A stretch of DNA of 53,602 nt from Gammaproteobacteria bacterium TMED1 (GTDB lineage: Bacteria > Pseudomonadota > Gammaproteobacteria > Pseudomonadales > Azotimanducaceae). Numbering within the stretch: position 1 is the stretch's first letter; each line of letters opens with the position of its first letter. The stretch covers positions 1 through 53,602 of the forward strand of contig NHBG02000007.1 in NCBI GenBank assembly GCA_002167855.2. Direction: 5' to 3'. The notes beneath the pieces are model-generated. The model was not told where the DNA came from, made no database searches, and saw nothing but the letters and a program-made list of their open reading frames with translations. Below are positions 53,582 to 53,602 of this stretch, piece by piece. The position numbers and the translations under genes are program-made.

Positions 53582-53602
53582 TTGTCGATGAACCAAAAAG
53601 TT
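53582..53602 (+). CDS. possible start of a further gene (3' partial)
   Basis: TTG 53582 or ATG 53588 in the same frame, preceded by AAGGA (53571-53575) at 6 or 12 bases. Only seven codons are visible, so no product can be named. Confidence 0.3.

Overview
The window is 53.6 kb of gene-dense bacterial chromosome, moderately AT-rich, with no rRNA, tRNA, insertion sequence, prophage or CRISPR array that I could find. Gene content and order point to a gammaproteobacterium, probably free-living and perhaps marine: lptG-lptF facing pepA-holC-(small ORF)-valS, rimI-prfC, slyX, a FabY-type ketoacyl synthase, class I fumarase and a HolD-like gene before rimI. All assignments come from reading the translated sequence; no database search was possible.

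Region 1 (1-12957, + strand) is one tightly packed export operon. It encodes an ABC-2 permease fused to an M1-peptidase-like ectodomain (cut by the window edge), an RND-type periplasmic adaptor lipoprotein, an RND permease, a 1585-residue protein joining a second RND permease to a complete ABC ATPase, and a second ABC-2 permease. The genes overlap by 8, 4 and 1 bases and the last follows after 2 bases. This looks like a hybrid ABC/RND export machine and is one of the two most unusual loci here.

Region 2 (13473-21216, - strand) is a three-gene operon: a TPR/FG-GAP/UnbV-like lipoprotein, a membrane protein joining a b-cytochrome-like region, five CXXCH haem sites and TPRs, and an FG-GAP/ASPIC-UnbV protein. 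It looks like an envelope electron-transfer or surface system of unknown substrate. A MarR regulator (21356-21835) with two perfect 12-bp palindromes at its promoter and a divergent hotdog thioesterase and RDD membrane protein follow.

Region 3 (22970-31538) is mostly housekeeping: LptG, LptF, PepA, HolC, an unknown 80-residue protein, ValS with a clear sigma-70-like promoter, a cold-shock protein, SlyX and HisF.

Region 4 (30759-33669) places hisH-hisF divergent from a protein that joins a GntR-type winged helix to an apparently complete PurM (AIR synthetase). A 22-bp near-palindrome lies between them, beside a hisH promoter. AICAR made by HisHF re-enters the purine pathway that PurM feeds, so this arrangement suggests a purine/histidine regulatory switch.

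Region 5 (33723-47318) holds a LysR regulator, a 1628-residue single-chain acyl-CoA carboxylase, class I fumarase, a BNR/sialidase-like protein with an unknown membrane protein, and a thiolase followed by FabY. The carboxylase, thiolase and FabY suggest an emphasis on malonyl-CoA and fatty-acid initiation.

Region 6 (47326-53602) holds prfC, rimI, a HolD-like gene, an MFS transporter, an FBP zinc-finger protein, a PEBP-family protein, a nitronate-monooxygenase-like flavoprotein and possibly the first codons of a further gene.
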